NCBI GenBank assembly: GCA_964036665.1
Contig: OZ038531.1
Span: 17,174,168 to 17,238,167 of the forward strand
DNA: 64,000 bases
Direction: 5' to 3'
From: Gordius sp. MW1
Taxonomy: Eukaryota > Nematomorpha > Gordioida > Gordea > Gordiidae
Shown: positions 13,471-24,737 of the stretch, in pieces
Layout of the letters: each line of letters starts with the position of its first letter
How positions within the stretch are numbered: the stretch's first letter is position 1
The notes under the pieces: model-generated
What the model was told of the DNA's origin: nothing
Databases searched by the model: none
What the model saw: the letters and a program-made list of their open reading frames with translations, nothing else
Program-made: the position numbers and the translations under genes

Positions 13471-14226
13471 TTATTTGCTTTCCTTACGATCGATTGGAGT
13501 AGCCCATTGAATTGGTGTAATATTGGGATCCACTAGTTTTAGCACACCTGCGATAACCAATTTTCTAAGCTCTTTCTCTAGAGGAGCTCGCAAGGGAAAC
13601 GGAACCCTTCTAGCTTGCCAAAATCTAGGAGTTGCATTTGACTTAATATGGATAACTATTGGTTGGCAAGAATTTATTAATCCCAATTTACCGTTAAATA
13701 TTATGCTATTTCCCTTCTCAAAATTTTTAGTAAGCGAGGTTTGATTGTTTACACTACTTAAATTATGAACTTCAACCATTGGGGGAAGTGATAAATTAAA
13801 AGATAAACTCCATGGTGAACCAAAAAGTGGTATCTCCTTGCCCTGGCTAACCATTACCGTTAAAACTTTTGTTCGCTTGCCCACTTGAACCTTCACCGTT
13901 GATTCACCCAATATCTCTAGAACTGTACAACCATATACTAGAGGTGGTAAGACATTTCTAAATACCGGCCGACCGATCTTTTTCCATAACGATGCATTAA
14001 TTACAGACACTTGAGCCCCTGTGTCAATATCCATCACTGTCCAGAGATCGTTGATTTTTACACTATTCGTAGCACGACGCCCTCGACTATTAATTTGGCA
14101 TATTGAATCCATAGAAACGGCATCATTATTATCACACCCGGTTATATATAATTGCTGAACCTTTGAATCGTCTTTACAACACCGGGCGTAATGTCCCCTC
14201 TTATTACACTTTCTGCAATACGCCAT
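13471..14226 (-). pseudogene. Nucleocapsid knuckle, protease and RT N-terminus
   Basis: An intact 251-codon frame opens with a CCHC knuckle (CRKCNKRGHYARCC), continues to the aspartic protease site DIDTGAQVSVINASLW and reaches the start of the RT region (ELRKLVIAGVLKL, then PIQWATPI). It is the longest uninterrupted frame of this element. Confidence 0.85.
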
Positions 14227-14377
14227 GAAGGCAGGACACTGATTTAGGCGATGATTCCTGTCGCAACGTTGGCATTTAAAAATCTTGTCGTTTTAAATGA
14301 CCTGTCGCCTTGCGTCCTCGATTTCTTTTGAACCATAGGAATATTTTCCTGAGTCTCCTTCTCAGCTCTTTCTATCG

Positions 14378-14662
14378 TTAGTGCCATGTCAAGCACCTTT
14401 TCCAATGTGAGAGGACTTCCATCCTTTTCCTTACAATTGGGAAAATTTGTACGAATTTCGATTCTAACCGTTTAATATCAACTCCAAAAATCATCTGATT
14501 CCGAATACGCGCCTCTGTATCCACCTTAAAGTTGCAGTTTTGTACTATAGAATTGATTCTGCGATAAAAATCCAATACCGACTCGCCGGAGCCCCTTTTC
14601 GAGCGCATAAGTTCCATTCTCGCCGCAAATGCCGAGGTTGTCTTTTTAAAAACTTTACGCAA
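14378..14662 (-). pseudogene. Gag fragment of the gypsy element
   Basis: Contains MRSKRGSGESVLDFYRRINS, then RIRNQMIFGV and LESKFVQ, a pattern typical of Metaviridae Gag. Upstream Gag text (14915-14670) is in other frames and full of stops. Confidence 0.75.
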
Positions 14663-14913
14663 AGCACAGACAATTTCATCCCATATGGCATCCTTAAAAA
14701 GTTTTGGATATAAAAATTGAGACAGTTCCCTTAAATTGGCCGTGCCTAGAAATATTCTGATTTACTTTTTTCTTGCCACATCGGATGACAATCCTATAAT
14801 ATCAAGGCAAGCGTCCACGTACTTAATAATCTTCGATATTCTCGTTACTGGAATCAAATTCTTTAAGGGATATCTTTTCCCATTTAGAATAATCGGTTCT
14901 AAAGTCATATTTA

Positions 14914-14926
14914 CGTAGCAGCGCCA
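14914..14926 (-). other. Primer binding site of the gypsy element
   Basis: Two bases inside the 5' LTR edge (14929), the minus strand reads TGGCGCTGCTACG. A start of TGGCGC is usual for tRNA-primed LTR elements. The primer tRNA cannot be named from this alone. Confidence 0.55.
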
Positions 14927-14928
14927 AA

Positions 14929-15080
14929 TGATATAACTGGAGTTTATTAAGTATTACAACATGCGCGCGAGAAATAGAACTATATATATATAAATTAGAA
15001 CAAAGGGTAAATCTAAAGTACGAAATGATCATTGTCTAACTTGGAATTAATATTAAAATGCAATATTTAAATATATAACA
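14929..15080 (-). repeat. 5' LTR of the gypsy element, 152 bp
   Basis: Complete LTR; plus-strand text starts TGATATAACTGG and ends ATATATAACA, followed by the target duplication CCAAG. At 152 bp it is unusually short for a gypsy LTR. Confidence 0.85.
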
Positions 15081-15270
15081 CCAAGCATGTGTAAAAAATT
15101 CTCAATTGTGACTCTGTTGTGGGTGGATTAATTACATTGTACCACCCCTGTTACTTACTCTTTCTTCACCGAGTACAATATAAATAAAGAGAAATGTGAA
15201 CAATATGTCCCGTTAACCTAACATTACGTGCGAACCCAATTACGTGTCCGAAGCGTTCAATGATATTACT

Positions 15271-16803
15271 AGAGCTGTTATGAATTAGTTCAAGTTCACC
15301 TTTTTCTGAACTTGAACTGAACTAGTTACCTTTCCAAAAATTGAACTATTAACTTGAACTAGTTCGAGTTTTTAAAGTTGAACTTGAACTAGTTACTTTC
15401 TTAAAATTCTGAACTTGAACTTGAACTTTACATTATAAATGAACTAGTTCATTATAAAAATTAGTATTTATAAGCCGAGTTTGATTGTTTTTATTAACAA
15501 GAATTACACACGATTTTAACGAATTTTTTGCATCAAGCAGAAAATCACCATGATAATTGTAAAATCCAATACAATTTCAATCCGTAGCTCTATGCCATCT
15601 CGTTAATCTAATATATTTTGCATGTATCATACACAACATTAAGAAATAAACCTCTATTATAAAAAAAATTATTAAACACGCCGCCTTTTTAATATTATAG
15701 AAAACAACAACAATCGAGCTTGTTTTCATGGCCGTAGCCAAGAGGGGGCAGGGAGGGGCGGCTGCCCCCCTTTAAATCCAAAAATTTATTGAAATTTATA
15801 AAAATTATGACTAAAATAAAATGAGCATTTTGCCCCTCCTTAAATCATTAATGCCTCTCTCTAATTTGAATGCTGGCCACCCCCATGGCTGTATTATTGT
15901 CAGTAAGAATCATTTAATTAATTTTTGTGATTTATATGCTGAAAATTGAGAGGAAGAGTATAGAATTTTAAAGGCACTAAATTAAATATTGCCATAGATG
16001 CAGAATGTTAACCCTCATACTTATATCAGACGTGATAACTCCAATAAGAAAATCATTGAAAACTTTTTAAAACTAATGAGTACCTCATTTGATATAAATA
16101 AATTCCCCCATTTAAAACAATTTTTTTTTAAATATAACGTTTGCATAATCAATCAAGTGCTCCTGTTGAAAGACTGTTCTGTTTAGGAAAACTACTTTTT
16201 GTGGATAAACTTTCATCTTTTTTAAATGATAATTTTGAAAATAATAAATTATTGAAGTTTCCCAATTTCCCCCTGTTTTCTATTATTGATTACAATTATA
16301 TATATTATAATGTTTGAAATGAAAAGTTTTACACATATAATTCTTTGTCAGAATTATATAGCTAAATTAGTTTTGTATAAAAAGCTTGTTGGTATATGAA
16401 AAATGTTTATTAAATTAGATTTTATAATGGACTATTTACAATTTAAAATAAACAATAATTAGTTTAAATAAACTCAATCATCAATAAAAATTTGATTCAT
16501 AGAATTTTAAAATTGCGTATCGGATTCAGAACTGATTTTTAATCAGATAAAACGTTTTTCAAAACCCCTCGGATCGGATTAAAATACCATAATATTTTTT
16601 CAATGAACTAAACTATGAACTGAACTTGAACTAGTTCATTTTGTAAAATTTGAACTAATAACTGAACTAGTTTGTTTTTTCCAAGATGAACTTGAACTTG
16701 AACTAGTTACCTCTGAAAAAATCTGAACTTGAACTAATTTTATTTTTCAAAATGAACTATGAACTTGAACTAGTTTATAATTAAGATGAACTTTAACAGC
16801 TCT
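15271..16803 (+). mobile_element. hAT element remnant with GAACTTGAACTAGTTC repeats
   Basis: Inverted ends AGAGCTGTTA and TTTAACAGCTCT. Both flanks (15290-15450 and 16600-16800) are packed with variants of GAACTTGAACTAGTTC, a hAT-style subterminal repeat field. Around 16000-16190 the plus strand encodes a transposase C-terminus: FPHLKQFFFKYNV, then, after a one-base shift, SSAPVERLF, the hAT dimerisation signature. A G-tract MITE is nested at 15727-15888. No convincing 8-bp duplication remains. Confidence 0.7.
15727..15888. mobile_element. G-tract MITE nested in the hAT remnant
   Basis: CATGGCCGTAGCCAAGAGGG at the left, TGGCCACCCCCATGG at the right, with GGGGCGGCTGCCCCCC inside. Same family as 10614 and 16880. 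Confidence 0.6.
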
Positions 16804-16879
16804 ATTCATTTCCGTCGCAACACTAAGTCAAATATAAGCCTTCTTTTTATAAGAAAGGTGTTATAACTTTTAGAAGTTT

Positions 16880-17049
16880 CATGGGCGTAGCCAGTACCAG
16901 TAGGGGCAGGAAGGGGCAGCCGCCCCCCTCTAAATCCAGAAATTTATTAAAATATAATATAATTATGGCTAGAGATTTAAAAATATCATTTTGCTCCTCC
17001 CTAAAACAGTATTGCCCCCCTCTAGTTCCAATCCTGGCTATGACCATGG
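16880..17049. mobile_element. G-tract MITE, 170 bp
   Basis: CATGGGCGTAGCCAGTACC at the left and CTGGCTATGACCATGG at the right enclose AGGGGCAGCCGCCCCCC. The open frames on both strands here are caused by this repeat. Confidence 0.65.
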
Positions 17050-17717
17050 TAAGTTTAAATGTTTTAAATATCAACCCTTAATAAGAATTTAATAGTAGAT
17101 AGTCGCACTTAAATATATGTAAGGGTAATAGTTTGTGGGGCATAAAAACAAAAATGGGAACTGGGTTCGGGCGAGGTCGAAAAATTTAAGTCAACCAGCG
17201 GTCATTAGCTAGTCTATATGTGAAAGCGAAGTTAAAGTCTTTTAGAGATGCATAAGTCCACAGCAGTTAAAATTCCGCATAAGTTTCCACATCAATCTTA
17301 AAAAATTAGAAGTTGGATAGAAAGGAGGGACAACCAAAAAGAGCCCATAATTGCATAGCAATTAAAAAATAAATTGGGGAGCATATCTGGCCAAAAAACG
17401 CATGTTATCGAGTATTTAAATTGATTTATTGATTTTGCATCATAAATTAGCTCAAATGGGTATAAATTAAAAACCGGATGAAAATGCTTGGTTTGTATTT
17501 ATTGTCGAAGTGCCTTAACTTCTGATAATACCCAAATTTTGAGAATACACTTTGGCCTTCATACTGCACCACTTAGTGGAAGTTTGTCCCTATCAGCCCC
17601 GAAAAAATCTAATTTTTCTTTGGCAGAGCCTTCAAAGAGCCAGAAATTTTTAATAACGCCTCAATTATTAGTTTAATTAATATATCCAATTATTCCCGTT
17701 AGCGATCGTAATATAGC
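17050..17717. other. Noncoding DNA with a Helentron-like right end
   Basis: At 17341-17372 GAGCCCATAATTGCATAGCAA matches the right end of the Helentron-like repeats. The remainder shows no gene. Confidence 0.45.
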
Positions 17718-17892
17718 TAGTACTGTAAAAACGGCTAGGTTTTTTTAGTGGACCTTTGTTTTAATTGACGAAACATAAACAGACCAATGGTTTTTTGGTC
17801 TGTTTATCCTAGTAGACCTCTAGGCTTGGTTCGACCAGTATTGGTTAAACCAAAGGTCGACGAAACAAAACCCAGCCGTATTTACAACACTA
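17718..17892. mobile_element. hAT-type MITE, 175 bp, with intact target duplication
   Basis: Inverted termini TAGTACTGTAAAAACGGCTA and CAGCCGTATTTACAACACTA. The 8-bp sequence AATATAGC is present on both sides (17710-17717 and 17893-17900). Internal text repeats TGGTCTGTTTATCC-like motifs. Confidence 0.8.
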
Positions 17893-18226
17893 AATATAGC
17901 CAAGAACTCTAATTTTGTGCCTCTAGCCCTAAGCACATGTTCATGATACAGTTTGTTTTGTCATATGTTTAGAAAAAAATTCCGTGATTACTCGATACAA
18001 AGTTTTAATACACTTAACAATAGTCAAAAATAAACGAATTAAAAACTAGCCCTTTGCCAACATTAGTTCCAGTTCCTTGTCAAAAAACTTTTTGAGCTAC
18101 CTGCATTTATTTAGTTGCAGAAGATTGTAAAAATTTGTAGCACCATTTAACATAACAAGTGCTATCATATTCTCACTTTTTATAACAAAGTAATTATTTA
18201 TCATAGAAATGAACGGTACAGGATGC
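17893..18226. other. Noncoding spacer
   Basis: Nothing recognised apart from the target duplication at its left edge. Confidence 0.4.
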
Positions 18227-18845
18227 CTATCACTGGATGACCATCTAAAGTACCCAAAAGTAGACAGGTTTACATACCTCGGTTCGATGCTACATCAAGA
18301 GGGAGGTTGAAGTCAATGCCCGGATCCAAAAAGGATGGCTTAAATGGCGAAGTATATCCGGTGTAATGTGCGACAAGAAAGTGCCAATATGGTTAAAAAG
18401 CAAAGCTTACAAATCGATCGTAAGACCGATGTTACTCTATGGAAGTGAAACAAGGGCATTAAACACCACTGAAGGAAAGCTATTACAAGCCACAGAGATG
18501 AGAATGTACGGTGGAGCTTGGGGTATACTAAGCTCGACCATATGACGAATGACTTTCTCATGACAAAAATGGGTATATAACCTATGGCGGACATGATTAA
18601 CGAAAATCGGCCTAGGTGGTATGGGCATATACTAAGAAGGGACACCAATGACGTAAATCGAAAGATACAGGACAGGGAGGTACCAGAGAAGAGAGGAAGA
18701 GGACGACCCCGTGTCACGTGGAAAGGGTAAGTTGATAAAGTAATGAAAACAAAAGAGATTAGTCAAGATATGGCACTCACCCGGTCAAGATGGAATAAAC
18801 TGATGAAAACAAACCCCACCACTGTGGGATCAAATAACTGATAAA
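18227..18845 (+). pseudogene. LINE reverse-transcriptase C-terminal region
   Basis: Plus-strand text across frames: FTYLGSMLHQEGG, then IRCNVRQESANMV (shifted), RPMLLYGSET, MRMYGGAWG, MINENRPRWYGHILRRD, RGRGRPRVTW and DMALTRSRWN, ending near a GAAGAAGAAGAAG tail. This is the order of the thumb and C-terminal region of an endonuclease-type LINE. Several stops and frameshifts are present. The minus-strand frames overlapping it are shadows. Confidence 0.75.
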
Positions 18846-19526
18846 GAAGAAGAAGAAGTGGAGATTATAATAAATATAATTTACGATAAATTAGAGATTT
18901 GATCAAGAAAAATTTAGATAAAAAGTAATAGCGAATAGTTAAATAAGAAAACGAAAAATATTTAGAATGAATGTGTATTTAATACAAGTTCAACAAGCTT
19001 ACGTATCCCCAAATGTTGCGCTTTATGCTCCTTAAATATACATTAAAGCGCTTGACACTTAACAGCTACCCTATCTCAGGCAATAATTTATAAAATTACA
19101 TTAAATAAAAGTGCTATGAAAGCATCCACTTATAACTGTATTAAGGTTGATATTCCAATCAATAAGTATCAAATAGATTTAGCTCATATTGAGGCATAAG
19201 CAAACAACTTAGGTTAGTGAAGAGGGCCTTTTTTAATCATCCTATTTTATAGATGTTCAGTTTATTTTCCAAAATTATTTAAACATCTATGCAAAAGACT
19301 TCTACTGGGATACAATTGTAAAAAATTCTAATGGAAAAATAGACAAACAAATATATATATTTAGGCATATTACACATACAAAAGTACGTATTTAATTTAA
19401 AGCGCTTTTAAAAATAGCGGGTTTATTTGTTAAATTATTATTAAATAGATTCATTGTAATTTTATTATTTAAGAAAATTAAGTTATAGGTGAATCTTATC
19501 TTTAAGTATATTATAAATCCATCCAA
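18846..19526. other. AT-rich DNA, no gene seen
   Basis: Short AT-rich stretches only; no repeat boundary identified. Confidence 0.4.
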
Positions 19527-19707
19527 AATGGGCGTTCCACCATTGGAATTACAGGGGGGGGGGGCAATAATAAGTTAGGGAAAGTCAAAATGACCATTTT
19601 TTTTATAATTTTTAGCCAAGATTTTAATAAACTCAAGCAAATTTTTAGATTTAGGAAGGAGCAGCCGCCCCTTCCTTCCCCCCCCCCCCCCCCTGAGTAC
19701 GCCCATG
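19527..19707. mobile_element. G-tract MITE, about 181 bp
   Basis: AATGGGCGTTCCACCATTGG at the left, TGAGTACGCCCATGCC at the right, with a 12-G run and a 16-C run inside. Fits the same family, more diverged. Confidence 0.55.
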
Positions 19708-20156
19708 CCGTCCAAACCTATGATGTTTTTCTAAATTGCACGTGGCTATCGACTTAGAGCCCGCCTTTGATTTGTGAAGCGAGCTAAGTGAAAACGACAG
19801 TTAGTTTTAGGTTTCCTATTGTATGAGAAGTAGTGTTGTAAAATTCTGAGCTTTTTTTAAGGGGCAATTAAAAAATAAACTGAAATTAACATTTTTATGT
19901 TGCAAAAGAGTTTCGTCAATGACAAAAAATTGGGGGGTCAAAAATGTTTATTATTATGGGATTCGTTCTTCTTCATCATTTTAAACCATATTTATTGTGT
20001 GCCTGATGTTTTTTTCATAATTTGAAGGCCTGAATAATACTTTAGGGGGTGCGAAAGCGTCCAACAATTAACACTACAGTTCTGGTCACATTTTGCAAAT
20101 TTAAAGATAAGCCTTGTTATTGTTAATTTTCTTATTTGCAATCGATCTTTTTTTAG
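19708..20156. other. Intron or upstream region of the Pescadillo-like exons
   Basis: No further exon of the protein could be recognised here. A polypyrimidine stretch (TCTTTTTTTAG, 20146-20156) leads into the first recognised exon. Confidence 0.4.
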
Positions 20157-21132
20157 CAGTCAAAAGCAAAAAGATTAAAGAACCAGTCAAGAAAAAGGCT
20201 AAAACTATTTACGAAGATTCTGCAATAGAATCTGACGGTGACAAAGGTACTTGTTTTTATGTAGATGATAAAATTTGTCCATCCATAATTTGACTTTTAG
20301 TTTTAGCCTATATTCGATTTTGCAGCAAAGAATTGCTCCACTTGAGTCTTTTAATTAGATGTGATTTGGAAATTATGGTTTCTGTAGGTTAATTAAGACT
20401 ATATAAAAAAAAAAAACTTTTTTGGTTGCTTTTTTGAAGATATTTATTAATTTTTGGTCTCCCTCATAAAGGTGCCTTTTAAATGTGGTCCAGGAAAAAT
20501 TAAAATTGATACTTTATTAGCATATTCCTTTACTTGTATGAGATAGGCTCCCACTAGTTTATACTAAATCCGACTTACAGCGAAAATGTTTAAGCTAAAA
20601 ATTCTCTTATACTTTGCTAGATGGTTTGGAAAACGAGCCTGAAGACAAGCCCAAAGACAAGGTTCATTTGTCTCCACGAATAAATTTGCCATATAAATTG
20701 CTTTGACTATCATTACTAATTAATTATATGCTATAAAAATTTATGTTATTTTGCGTTTAGAAAAAGAAAAACGTTTGGTTGAAAAGGGAGTTATGAGAGC
20801 GGAAAACGCTTTACTCAAACCGAAATCGGCTATGCAAAGTCAAACGCCAATGGATGAGGGGAAAAAGGAGAAAAAGCTGAGGGAAATGATGATCACGAAA
20901 AAATATAAGAGACTATACGGCAAAATTCGTCGGTCCGAACAACTCAAGAAAAAAAAGGTATTTTCAATTTCATTGGTATTTTGTTATTTGTCTTATGAAT
21001 TTTTACACGTATTTTTTATTAATTTTCAATGGTTATAACCGTTTGTAATATTTTTACGTGTTCCTTTTTAAGGTATCGACGTTCAAGGCTAAACGTGCCA
21101 GGTACGAAGCACAAAAGGGAGAATCGAAATAA
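20157..21132 (+). CDS. PES1: Pescadillo-like protein, C-terminal exons only
   Basis: Exons 20157-20246, 20761-20957 and 21073-21132 (stop TAA) join in one frame (phases 1 and 0). The product starts with a Lys-rich stretch, has the acidic YEDSAIESDGDK, then KEKRLVEKGVMRAE, KKLREMMITKKYKRLYGKI and KAKRARYEAQKGESK. The LYxKI block followed by a basic coiled tail is how the C-terminus of Pescadillo (PeBoW complex, 60S ribosome biogenesis, nucleolus) looks, but I could not see the BRCT domain or N-terminal exons, which would lie further 5'. A possible 41-nt exon at 20621-20661 reads DGLENEPEDKPKDK but would break the frame. Family assignment is by eye; the exon structure is firmer than the name. 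Confidence 0.6.
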
Positions 21133-21439
21133 TGTGGAGAATATACGTTGAAATTATGAAATTATTAATATCACTGCGATTTACAATGCTCTCAATAAAA
21201 AGAAGATTTTCCCTGTGTTTGCTACTTTTGAAAATGCTGGGGGGGGGGGGGTGGCTAATTTTACAATTTTTTACATTTCGGCTTTTAAGCACATATATTA
21301 ATCATTGTTATCGGAAAGGGAGGGGCTTAAACCCTCTCGGATATGCACACGATAACGAGAGGCAAAAGCACCTCTTTATATATACTATGCAATGGAGACA
21401 TAAGAAGGAGTAATTGGAGAAACTGATAGGAAAACGGTA

Positions 21440-21905
21440 TAGTTAGAGGGTATTGTCAGACAATTTGGGTACCAAAAAGGGTAGACGGTTTTGCAACCTC
21501 GGCTCGATGCGGCATAAAGAGGGAGGTTGCGCAAAAAATATGCAGGACTTCAAATTTAGTATAATGTGCGACAAGAAGATGCCAATTTAACTGAAGATCT
21601 AAGCTTGCACGTGTATTGCATGTATTTCTCTACGGAAGTGAATAGTAGTTATTAAGTGGTAAGGAGTAGAAGATAAAATGTTGGGCTTCGCGGCAAAAGT
21701 GGATTTATAAGTGAAGGCCGATATGATAAATTAAATCAGCTAGAACACACCAAGAAGGAGTGCGGGTTATATAAAATAAAAAGTATTAGATATCAAGTTG
21801 CATAGAAGAGAGGAAGAGGACGACCTTGTATTACGCGGGAAGGGCAAGTTGACATAGGAAGTAAGATGAACCAGACATTAGCGTTACTCGAACAAGAATA
21901 AAAAA
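21440..21905 (+). pseudogene. LINE C-terminal region, heavily decayed
   Basis: Parallel to 18227-18845 (TCGGCTCGATGC near 21498, the ATAATGTGCGACAAGAAG block, the AGAGAGGAAGAGGACGACC block near 21806), but with many indels. No readable frame longer than a few tens of codons. Confidence 0.6.
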
Positions 21906-23033
21906 GTGATCAAGTAAGACCAAATACATGGTAAAAATGTGCAAATGCTCCAATCTATAGAGCAAAATGTTTATAAAACTACTCTGAATCAACCATAATT
22001 AATAACACTTGGTCAAAATTTTTGCTAAGTCAGCTATTGCTTTTATCATACGTAAAATTTAATAAATATTTAAGCAAAGAAATATAGAAGTTTTGCGATT
22101 AGCAATCAATTTGTAAATATAATTCAATAGCAATTAGGGTATGTTTTTCAAATATTTATAATACTTAGCTTTTTTAGTTTAAATCATTCACCTTCACAAA
22201 GAATGTATTTTTACATTAATACACAAATTAAATGATAATTTCCAACAAATATAATTTTTACTATTTAAACGATAAAAATGTAAAGGTTTGGATTTTCTTA
22301 ATAACGTTATTAGGTCAGATATGTTTAGAAAAGGTCTACAATTAGTTTAGACATTAAAGTTGGAAATATTATATACTGTGTTAATGTTATAGCCGAGAAA
22401 TTATCCTACTATTTATTATTGGCTTTAAAACTATCGTAGTATAACAAGTGAATGATTAAAATCGATTAGTAAATCTACAATGACCTATTTTTGTAGATTT
22501 TTATTCCTGAAGTAAATATACTGTAAAATATTTAACTACCATCATTTTCTTTTAAATTTCGATAACAACCCTTGTGGATAAACTAGAAACTCGTCCAAAA
22601 TTCAATCAACTTGACCTAGTGTCCACCATCAACAAATATTGTTTCGAATCGAAATCAAAAAAACTCAAGCTGCACGATCTTAGATCTTCCATGCAGGCGG
22701 CCACCATCCTTTTTTAAAATTCTTGGGAATATTTGCATATTTATAACATGCTACAAATTTGTGTCCATACATGCTTATGTCTAGGCCCATACCACTGATT
22801 TAACGTTATCCGATAATTAATGCAGAGACGCAACGTTCAATCAACTTTTTTCATTGGTACCAGGGGCGTCCTATGCTGATGTGATAAGCTTAAATTACAA
22901 GTAGTTTGTATCCTTAAAGAGGCAATCAGTTTCTTTGTGCAATTTCCAAAAAAATTAAAACTATGAAAAACCTGATTTAAGTGCTAATGGAGAATATTTA
23001 ATGGGGTTCGGACAAAACGTTATTTGGTTTAAG
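21906..23033. other. AT-rich DNA upstream of TOMM5/TAF10
   Basis: No gene or clear element. The last 8 bases (GGTTTAAG, 23026-23033) are the target duplication of the next MITE. Confidence 0.4.
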
Positions 23034-23343
23034 CATAGACTAATAAAACTATGGACTGCCGAACAGATGATTTTCACTTTTAAAATCATTCAGACACCAA
23101 AATAGCTGCCATATTGTAGGAAAAATTCAACAACAGGTATATTTATACTTCTCCACGATAAAATATTAAAGAAAACATATAAGACTAATAACTTAATTGA
23201 TATATCAAAAAAAAATAAGTAAATTAGAACATAAAATTTTTCTGAATTTTAATGTTTGGTTGCAATTTCCCACAAAATGGCGCTTGCTATATTTGCTGGG
23301 AAATTATCAGCTGTTTGGCAGTCTATGGTTTTATTAGTCTATG
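23034..23343. mobile_element. MITE, 310 bp, CATAGACTA termini, 8-bp duplication
   Basis: CATAGACTAATAAAACTATG and its inverted partner ATGGTTTTATTAGTCTATG form the ends, extending about 33 bp with a few mismatches. GGTTTAAG is duplicated exactly at 23026-23033 and 23344-23351. Relative of 57857-58245. An 8-bp duplication points to a hAT- or P-type transposase. Confidence 0.85.
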
Positions 23344-23411
23344 GGTTTAAGAGTTTACATATTAAATTTTAGGTACCTTTCTGGTTTAGTAATTTAAATC
23401 TATTATTCTCG

Positions 23412-23597
23412 ATGTTTAAATCCACCCCACCTAAAATTAAAATTACCCCTCGAGAAGAAAAATATATAGCAGATAAACAAGTTTTTGTAACCTTCGGACA
23501 ATTTATTGCCAATATAGCCTTAATACGAACCCGTAATTTTATACTTTTTATTAATATATACTTTTTAGTGCCATATTTTTGGAAGCAGTTTTCATAA
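23412..23597 (+). CDS. TOMM5: TOMM5-like mitochondrial import subunit, 49 aa, 2 exons
   Basis: Exons 23412-23532 and 23569-23597 with a 36-nt GT-AG intron. The product starts MFKSTPPKIKITPREEKYIA and ends IANIALIRTLPYFWKQFS. Animal Tom5 is about 51 residues, starts MF, has an acidic/basic cytosolic segment and then one C-terminal transmembrane helix of the pattern FxxxxALxRxxPxxxK, which this protein shows. Tom5 is a small subunit of the TOM complex in the mitochondrial outer membrane. Because the intron length is a multiple of three, retention would also leave an open 61-residue frame. The stop codon lies 8 nt before the TAF10 start codon. The match is by eye on a very short protein. Confidence 0.7.
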   Translation: MFKSTPPKIKITPREEKYIADKQVFVTFGQFIANIALIRTRNFILFINIYFLVPYFWKQFS

Positions 23598-23605
23598 TTT
23601 TAATA

Positions 23606-24051
23606 ATGAACTCATACTTAAATTTGCCTAAAAATAGGCGTTCAGATATCGTTAACTCCAATGAATTTAGAGATTATATGAATAGACTTCAGAATCATCA
23701 GCCATTATCTGATTTTATTACAAAACTTAATGACTACACTCCAACTATCCCTGATGCTGTTACTCAATATTATTTGACCAAGTTAATTAAATTTAGAGTC
23801 TTTTAATGTTATCATTTAGATCGGGCTTAGAATTAGAAGATCCCAGGCTTATTAGGTTGATATCAATATCAGCACAAAAATTTATATCAGATTTGGCCAA
23901 TGATGCTCTACAACATAATAAAATGAGAGCTGCTGCCACAACTGGGACAAAAAATACAGCTCATGGAAAATACACTCTAACAGTTGAGGATCTTGCTGCT
24001 GCAGCTTCTGAATATGGCATACACATTAAAAAACCAGCTTATTATTTTTAG
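23606..24051 (+). CDS. TAF10: Transcription initiation factor TFIID subunit 10 (TAF10), complete
   Basis: Exons 23606-23781 and 23820-24051 with a 38-nt intron; 135 residues. The histone-fold region is unmistakable: LSDFITKLNDYTPTIPDAV, then TQYYL, LEDPRLIRLISISAQKFISD, LANDALQHNKM, KYTLTVEDLAAAASEYGI and HIKKPAYYF. TAF10 is a histone-fold subunit shared by TFIID and SAGA in the nucleus. The protein is on the short side for the family because the variable N-terminus is only about 40 residues. The start chosen is the ATG 8 nt after the TOMM5 stop; an in-frame ATG lies upstream at 23579, inside the second TOMM5 exon. No damage is visible. Confidence 0.93.
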
Positions 24052-24737
24052 AGATGTTTTGGCTTTATTAGACAACAAATTGTATTAAAATTGATTACTT
24101 TTAATAAATTTGAATTAACTATATGTACTATACTACACTATATTCAGTAAATTGAAATTTATGAAATTATCATAATTATGAATGCTGTAGAATTTCCAGT
24201 ATTTAACTACAAACTAATCTAATCTTTAAGTAGACACAATAGTGTATTTATAATATGCCTTTTTTCAAATTCTTCTAAAATGATAGTCATTGCAGGAAAA
24301 ATTTACATTATAATTAATCTATTATGCTAAAAATTCATAGCCCAAAACAGATCAATTAACATTCCAAGAACCAATATGAGAACATGGTATCTTATAAACA
24401 TTGACATTAAAGGACCGAGGTTTAAACTGTTAAGCATATAAAATAATTATTATATAAAGTGAAATAGCTTTTAAAAGCCAAAGCATGTAAATATTTTAAA
24501 TCATTTTTAACTATTTTCACCAATTTAAAAGAACTACTGTTTAGCCTAATTAAATTAATTTCTTCATCTGCTGATTGTATTCCATATAAGTCATTTATCT
24601 AGTATATATTTTAATGTTTATTTATTTTACCAAGTGCTTCAAATCAGTCAGATTTGTATTTGCCCAAAAAAATTTTATTGTTTACTACCTTCCGATAATC
24701 GGTTACGGCTTAATAATTATTTACCTGAGAACTTATT
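24052..24737. other. 3' flank of TAF10
   Basis: AT-rich, presumably containing the 3' UTR. A frame beginning at 24634 runs into the palindrome and is not considered a gene. Confidence 0.4.

Larger units (their letters stand above)
9365..15080 (-). mobile_element. Ty3/gypsy LTR retrotransposon, near full length, degenerate
   Basis: The element is bounded by 152-bp LTRs (14929-15080, and 9365-11024 split by an insertion) that begin TG and end CA on the plus strand. It is flanked by a 5-bp target duplication CCAAG (9360-9364 and 15081-15085). In minus orientation the order is gag, CCHC knuckle, protease, RT, RNase H, integrase, as in Metaviridae. Every coding segment has frameshifts or stops. 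Excluding the 1.47-kb nested element it is about 4.2 kb, short for the group, mainly because the LTRs and gag are small. Confidence 0.9.
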
